A DNA stretch of 10,064 nt from CAZGKW01 sp964526295 (GTDB lineage Bacteria > Planctomycetota > Phycisphaerae > FEN-1346). Location of the stretch: positions 1 through 10,064 of the forward strand of contig CAZGKW010000077.1 of the NCBI GenBank assembly GCA_964526295.1. The letters run 5' to 3'. A program made the translations under genes and the position numbers. The notes beneath the pieces were generated by a model, which saw only the letters and a program-made list of their open reading frames with translations, made no database searches and was not told the DNA's origin. Positions 6,584 to 10,064 of this stretch are shown in pieces (position 1 is the stretch's first letter; every line of letters starts with the position of its first letter).

Positions 6584-7108
6584 TCAGTCGGCGGCCGACG
6601 AGGGGGACGGCTCGGCCTGGGGGGCCTCCGGGGCCCCGGCGGCCGCCTCGGCCCCCGCCTCGGGCGCCTCGATCGGGCCGGCTTCCTCGCCGATGACGAT
6701 GCCCATGCTCCGGGCGGTGCCCTCGATCATCCGCATCGCCGCCTCCGACGTGGCGGCATTCAGGTCTTCCTGCTTCGTCTCGGCGATCTCGCGGAGCTGG
6801 GCCCGCGTCACCGTGCCGACCTTCGTCCGGTTCGGCTCGCCGCTTCCGACGGCGATGCCGGCCGCCTGCTTCAACAGGACGGCCGCCGGGGGGCTTTTCA
6901 GGATGAACTCGAACGATCGGTCGGCGTAGACCGTGATCTCGACCGGGATCGTCAGGCCGGGCTGCTCGCGGGTCCGGTCGTTGAACTGCTGGACGAACTG
7001 CCCGATGTTGACCCCGTGCTGCCCCAGGGCCGGGCCGACCGGGGGCGCAGGGGTGGCCTGCCCGCCGGGGCACTGGAGCTTGATCTTCGCCATGATCCGC
7101 TTCGCCAT
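6584..7108 (-). CDS. rplK: 50S ribosomal protein L11 with acidic C-terminal extension
   Basis: L11 binds the GTPase-associated region of 23S rRNA (the thiostrepton site) and is needed for RelA-type stringent signalling. The product has 174 residues against about 142 in most bacteria. The N-terminal domain carries PGGQATPAPPVGPALGQHGVNI (residues 14-35), the proline-rich thiostrepton-contact region. The C-terminal RNA-binding domain ends in MIEGTARSMGIVI (~127-139), where L11 normally stops. The remaining ~35 residues are Glu/Ala/Pro/Gly-rich and look disordered. The ATG at 7106-7108 has GGAAGG six bases upstream; a second in-frame ATG at 7091-7093 (MAKIKLQCPGG) matches the usual family start but has a weaker ribosome site, so the N-terminus could be five residues shorter. 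Confidence 0.96.
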   Translation of the reverse strand: MAKRIMAKIKLQCPGGQATPAPPVGPALGQHGVNIGQFVQQFNDRTREQPGLTIPVEITVYADRSFEFILKSPPAAVLLKQAAGIAVGSGEPNRTKVGTVTRAQLREIAETKQEDLNAATSEAAMRMIEGTARSMGIVIGEEAGPIEAPEAGAEAAAGAPEAPQAEPSPSSAAD

Positions 7109-7210
7109 CGGATGCCTTCCGCCTCTCGTCCGTCGAACGACACGCGCCGGGCCCGCCTTCGCCCTTCCGGCTACGGCGTGGCAAGCAAGCCTGGCGGCTG
7201 ACTGTTCAGT

Positions 7211-7248
7211 GGTTGCCTTTCCTCCGGTACTGCGGTACTCCGGCACCC
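7211..7248 (-). promoter_or_regulatory. Foldable element in the nusG-rplK spacer
   Basis: Just after the nusG stop the transcript can fold into one extended hairpin. The inner stem is GTAC/GTAC plus CCG/CGG with a two-base bulge and a CGCA loop (7224-7243). An outer stem pairs GGGTGCC with GGCAACC through a bulge (ends at 7242-7248 and 7211-7217). The rest of the 144-base spacer (7109-7210) shows no convincing promoter. In many bacteria the leader before rplK carries the L1 repressor site, but I do not recognise the L1 target here. Confidence 0.35.
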
Positions 7249-7252
7249 GCCG

Positions 7253-7804
7253 TCAAACCGGCTCGACCTTCCAGTATTCCAGCTCGACCGGGTTGGGGCG
7301 GCCGAAGATATCGACGATCACCCGCACGAGGCCCTTCTCCAGGAGGACCTCGTCGACGGTGCCCTCGCGATCCTGGAACGCGCCTTCCTTGATGCGGATC
7401 TGGTCGCCGGGGGCGTAGTCGACCTTGAGGGTCGGGGCCTCCTCCTCGCCCCGCTCGACGTCGCCGAGCATCTTGTCGACCTCGTGGGGCTTCATCGGGG
7501 TGGGCTTGCCCTCGGTGCCGATGAAGTCGCCCACGCCGGCCGTCTCGCGGATGAGGAACCAGAGCTTCTCCGGGACCGACCCGTCCTCCTCGGCGTCCAT
7601 CTCGACGAAGACGTAGCCGGGGTAGAGCTTCCGCTCGGCCACGCGCCGCTTCCCGGCCTTCATGGTCGAGACGCGTTCGGTGGGCACGAGCACCTGGGGC
7701 ATGAGGTCCTCGACGCCCTCGAGCTTGACCTTCCGATCGAGGGTCTCGCGCACCGTCTCCTCCTTGTTCGACTGCACCCGGAGGACGTACCAGTTCTTGG
7801 CCAT
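7253..7804 (-). CDS. nusG: Transcription termination/antitermination protein NusG
   Basis: NusG binds RNA polymerase through its N-terminal domain and Rho or ribosomal S10 through its C-terminal KOW domain, coupling elongation with termination or translation. The product has 183 residues, the usual length. The NGN domain spans about 1-115 (KNWYVLRVQSNKEETV, then RKLYPGYVFVEM at 58-69, and WFLIRETAGVGDFIG at 82-96). A Glu-rich linker at ~116-126 precedes the KOW domain (~127-183) with DQIRIKEGAFQDREGTVDEV and IFGRPNPVELEYWKVEPV. The ATG at 7802-7804 starts 8 bases after the secE stop and has only a weak GAAG ribosome site, so translational coupling to secE is likely. No insertion of the kind found in some NusG lineages is seen in the NGN domain. 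Confidence 0.97.
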   Translation of the reverse strand: MAKNWYVLRVQSNKEETVRETLDRKVKLEGVEDLMPQVLVPTERVSTMKAGKRRVAERKLYPGYVFVEMDAEEDGSVPEKLWFLIRETAGVGDFIGTEGKPTPMKPHEVDKMLGDVERGEEEAPTLKVDYAPGDQIRIKEGAFQDREGTVDEVLLEKGLVRVIVDIFGRPNPVELEYWKVEPV

Positions 7805-7812
7805 GACTTCGT

Positions 7813-8214
7813 CTACCAGAGCCCCATCAGGTCGAACGCCGTGGTGAACATCCAGTCCCAGATGAAGATCAGGACCGCCAGGATGACGACCGTCCCGATC
7901 ACCACCAGGGTCGAGCCCCACAGCTCGGCCTTGCCGGGCCAGGAAACCTTCTTCATCTCGCTCTCGGTCGCCACCAGGAAGTCGACGACGACCGGCTTGT
8001 TCAGGTAATGGAACGCCACGACGCCCATGATGCAGAACAGGACGAAAGGCGCCGCGTAGGCGACGTAGGTCTTGTAGGCGAAGCCCTCGCCCAGGTTCGC
8101 CTCGAGCAGGTACCAGACGTACCAGCAGACCACGAGGGCCAGAATGCCCCCGGCGATGGCCGTCCCGATGCGGACGTACCGCCCTTGGGCCGCCTTGTAG
8201 ATCTGGATCGCCAC
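7813..8214 (-). CDS. secE: Preprotein translocase subunit SecE (three-helix form)
   Basis: SecE clamps the SecY channel in the inner membrane and is essential for Sec-dependent export. The product has 133 residues, compared with ~60 for minimal bacterial SecE and 127 for the three-helix E. coli protein. Two hydrophobic helices are visible at ~16-37 and ~50-70. Then comes the conserved cytoplasmic amphipathic segment with the family motif EMKKVSWPGKAELW (residues 86-99), and a final helix at ~100-123. The start chosen is GTG at 8212-8214 (MAIQIYKAAQG) because GAGG lies nine bases upstream (8224-8227). Another in-frame GTG at 8227-8229 has no ribosome site. The frame is open further upstream only because it reads through tRNA-Trp. 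It is followed by nusG, the most common bacterial neighbour. Confidence 0.93.
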   Translation of the reverse strand: MAIQIYKAAQGRYVRIGTAIAGGILALVVCWYVWYLLEANLGEGFAYKTYVAYAAPFVLFCIMGVVAFHYLNKPVVVDFLVATESEMKKVSWPGKAELWGSTLVVIGTVVILAVLIFIWDWMFTTAFDLMGLW

Positions 8215-8223
8215 CGGCGATAA

Positions 8224-8227
8224 CCTC
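8224..8227 (-). promoter_or_regulatory. Ribosome binding site deciding the secE GTG start
   Basis: GAGG (part of TGAGG) lies nine bases before the GTG at 8214 and overlaps the alternative upstream GTG at 8229, which lacks its own site. It therefore supports the 133-residue protein. Confidence 0.5.
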
Positions 8228-8257
8228 ACCCGGGTCGGCGTGGGGCGGCGGGTCAGA

Positions 8258-8334
8258 TGGCAGGGGCGGAGGGACTCGAACCCCCAACCCTCGGTTTTGG
8301 AGACCGATGCTCTGCCAAATTGAGCTACGCCCCT
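8258..8334 (-). tRNA. trnW: tRNA-Trp (anticodon CCA)
   Basis: Complete cloverleaf with the 3' CCA encoded. The acceptor arms AGGGGCG and CGCCCCT pair perfectly, with discriminator G. The D arm has GCTC/GAGC, the anticodon stem TCGGT/ACCGA encloses CTCCAAA, and the anticodon is CCA at 8298-8300. The variable loop is GGGTT and the T arm carries the TTCGAGT loop. It closely resembles bacterial tRNA-Trp, including the E. coli gene. It sits 26 bases after rpmG and 43 bases before secE on the same strand, so it is probably cut out of a shared transcript. Confidence 0.98.
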
Positions 8335-8360
8335 GCCCGCCCGCCGCGGCCGCCCGCTTC

Positions 8361-8510
8361 TTACTTCTTCCGCTCGCGGTGCAGCGTGTGCTTGCGTTCC
8401 TTGGGACAGTACTTCTTGATCCGAAGCTTCGTATCGCCTCGTGTCTCCATCTCGGTCCGGTAGTTCCGGGCCTTGCACGAGGTGCATTCGAGCGTGACGT
8501 ACTCTCGCAT
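8361..8510 (-). CDS. rpmG: 50S ribosomal protein L33
   Basis: Small large-subunit protein near the E site; the product has 49 residues, the normal size. It begins MREYVTLECTSCKARNYRTE and ends KKYCPKERKHTLHRERKK, both typical of L33. The first zinc-ligand pair is Cys9 and Cys12. In the second pair only Cys35 remains, and the position of the fourth cysteine is Glu38, so zinc binding is doubtful. The ATG at 8508-8510 has GAGGA about seven bases upstream. It lies between tuf and tRNA-Trp, as in several bacterial phyla. Confidence 0.95.
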   Translation of the reverse strand: MREYVTLECTSCKARNYRTEMETRGDTKLRIKKYCPKERKHTLHRERKK

Positions 8511-8542
8511 GGCACGATCCTCAATCCGCCCCGGCGGCGCCC

Positions 8543-8552
8543 TCTATAGATA
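8543..8552 (-). promoter_or_regulatory. Weak candidate promoter before rpmG
   Basis: A short AT-rich patch, reading TTGTATCTATAGAG on the transcript strand, interrupts very GC-rich DNA about 35-40 bases before rpmG. It offers -10-like hexamers TATCTA or TATAGA, but no -35 box lies at normal spacing. With the hairpins after tuf, it could start a separate rpmG-tRNA-Trp-secE transcript. Evidence is thin. Confidence 0.22.
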
Positions 8553-8590
8553 CAACGGACGCGCCGGCCCCGCCGCCCGCCTCGCGAAAG

Positions 8591-8612
8591 GGACGGCCCG
8601 GGCCTCCCGTCC
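8591..8612 (-). terminator. Terminator-like hairpin downstream of tuf
   Basis: Arms GGACGG/CCGTCC (6 bp) enclose a 10-base GC-rich loop and are followed on the transcript strand by CTTTC. The U-run is very short, so termination, if any, is probably partial. Confidence 0.3.
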
Positions 8613-8620
8613 GGGCTCGG

Positions 8621-8642
8621 GCCGCGGCCGCCCGGCCGCGGC
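8621..8642 (-). terminator. Strong GC hairpin immediately after the tuf stop
   Basis: A perfect 9-bp stem, GCCGCGGCC with GGCCGCGGC, encloses a 4-base GGGC loop and begins two bases after the tuf stop codon. No U-run follows, so it may protect the tuf 3' end or slow polymerase rather than terminate alone. The second hairpin lies eight bases further downstream (8591-8612). Confidence 0.4.
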
Positions 8643-8644
8643 GC

Positions 8645-9856
<1,212 letters not shown>

Positions 9857-9988
9857 TGCCTCGATGCCTCCGCTCTACCGGTTACCCGTAGGGTCCAGGC
9901 CCCGCGCCGGTCGGCCCCAGCGGGTGCCGGCCGGCCCGGGCGCCCCTCTCGCCCCGTGCCACTCCTGTTCGTCCGTGTTCGCCATCAA
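9857..9988 (-). other. Spacer between tRNA-Thr and tuf
   Basis: This 132-base stretch is very GC-rich and carries no ORF that resembles a protein. I see no TATAAT-like box and no U-tailed hairpin, only short GC stems such as ACCC/GGGT around TAC. Co-transcription of tRNA-Thr and tuf is therefore the simplest reading; the promoter would lie beyond the right edge. Confidence 0.4.

Positions 9989-10064
<76 letters not shown>

Noticed and set aside
8335..8360. GC-rich gap between rpmG and tRNA-Trp as a terminator
   Set aside because: It is only 26 bases of near-pure G/C without clear arms or a U-run, and the adjacent tRNA gene is probably cut from the shared transcript.
8215..8487. N-terminal extension of secE reading through tRNA-Trp
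   Set aside because: The extra residues are the translation of a tRNA gene (the known VAQFGRASVSK-type artefact). The GTG at 8214 with its GAGG is the better start.

Overview
The window is a compact, high-GC (roughly two thirds or more G+C by eye) bacterial transcription/translation gene cluster. Every gene I can support lies on the minus strand, so transcription runs from high to low coordinates. In transcription order: tRNA-Thr(GGU), tuf (EF-Tu), rpmG (L33), tRNA-Trp(CCA), secE, nusG, rplK (L11), rplA (L1), rplJ (L10), rplL (L7/L12), rpoB, and the 5' third-or-less of rpoC, which runs off the left edge. The ribosomal-stalk genes and the two large RNA polymerase subunits follow the nearly universal bacterial order.

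The sequence points to a planctomycete. EF-Tu has a switch I segment (around residues 50-67) in which the usual RGIT signature is replaced by KILT inside an R-R-D-E-T-K stretch, a variant I associate with planctomycete EF-Tu. SecE is the long three-helix type, and the RpoC N-terminus looks planctomycete-like. The GC content would suit an Isosphaeraceae- or Gemmata-like lineage, but this is recognition from memory, not a phylogeny.

Layout: 1-563 rpoC start (partial); 564-681 a spacer with two adjacent perfect hairpins; 682-4383 rpoB; 4384-4582 a 199-base spacer with a perfect TATAAT hexamer and several GC hairpins, a candidate internal rpoBC promoter; 4583-5807 rplL and rplJ; 5817-7108 rplA and rplK; 7109-7252 a spacer with a foldable element; 7253-8214 nusG and secE (8 bases apart); 8258-8334 tRNA-Trp; 8361-8510 rpmG; 8511-8644 a very GC-rich spacer with two hairpins after tuf and an AT-rich patch before rpmG; 8645-9856 tuf; 9989-10064 tRNA-Thr. 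No gap exceeds 300 bases without a gene.

The products work together: L10, L7/L12 and L11 form the GTPase-associated stalk region on which EF-Tu acts, L1 is the opposite stalk and the classical autoregulator of rplKA, NusG links RNA polymerase to the ribosome, SecE belongs to the protein-export channel, and RpoB/RpoC are the polymerase catalytic core. I see no mobile element, CRISPR array, defence system or novel gene cassette; this is a housekeeping locus. The points worth a second look are lineage features: acidic Ala/Glu/Pro tails on both L10 and L11, the altered EF-Tu switch I, an Asn at the RpoB position of E. coli His526, and structured spacers.
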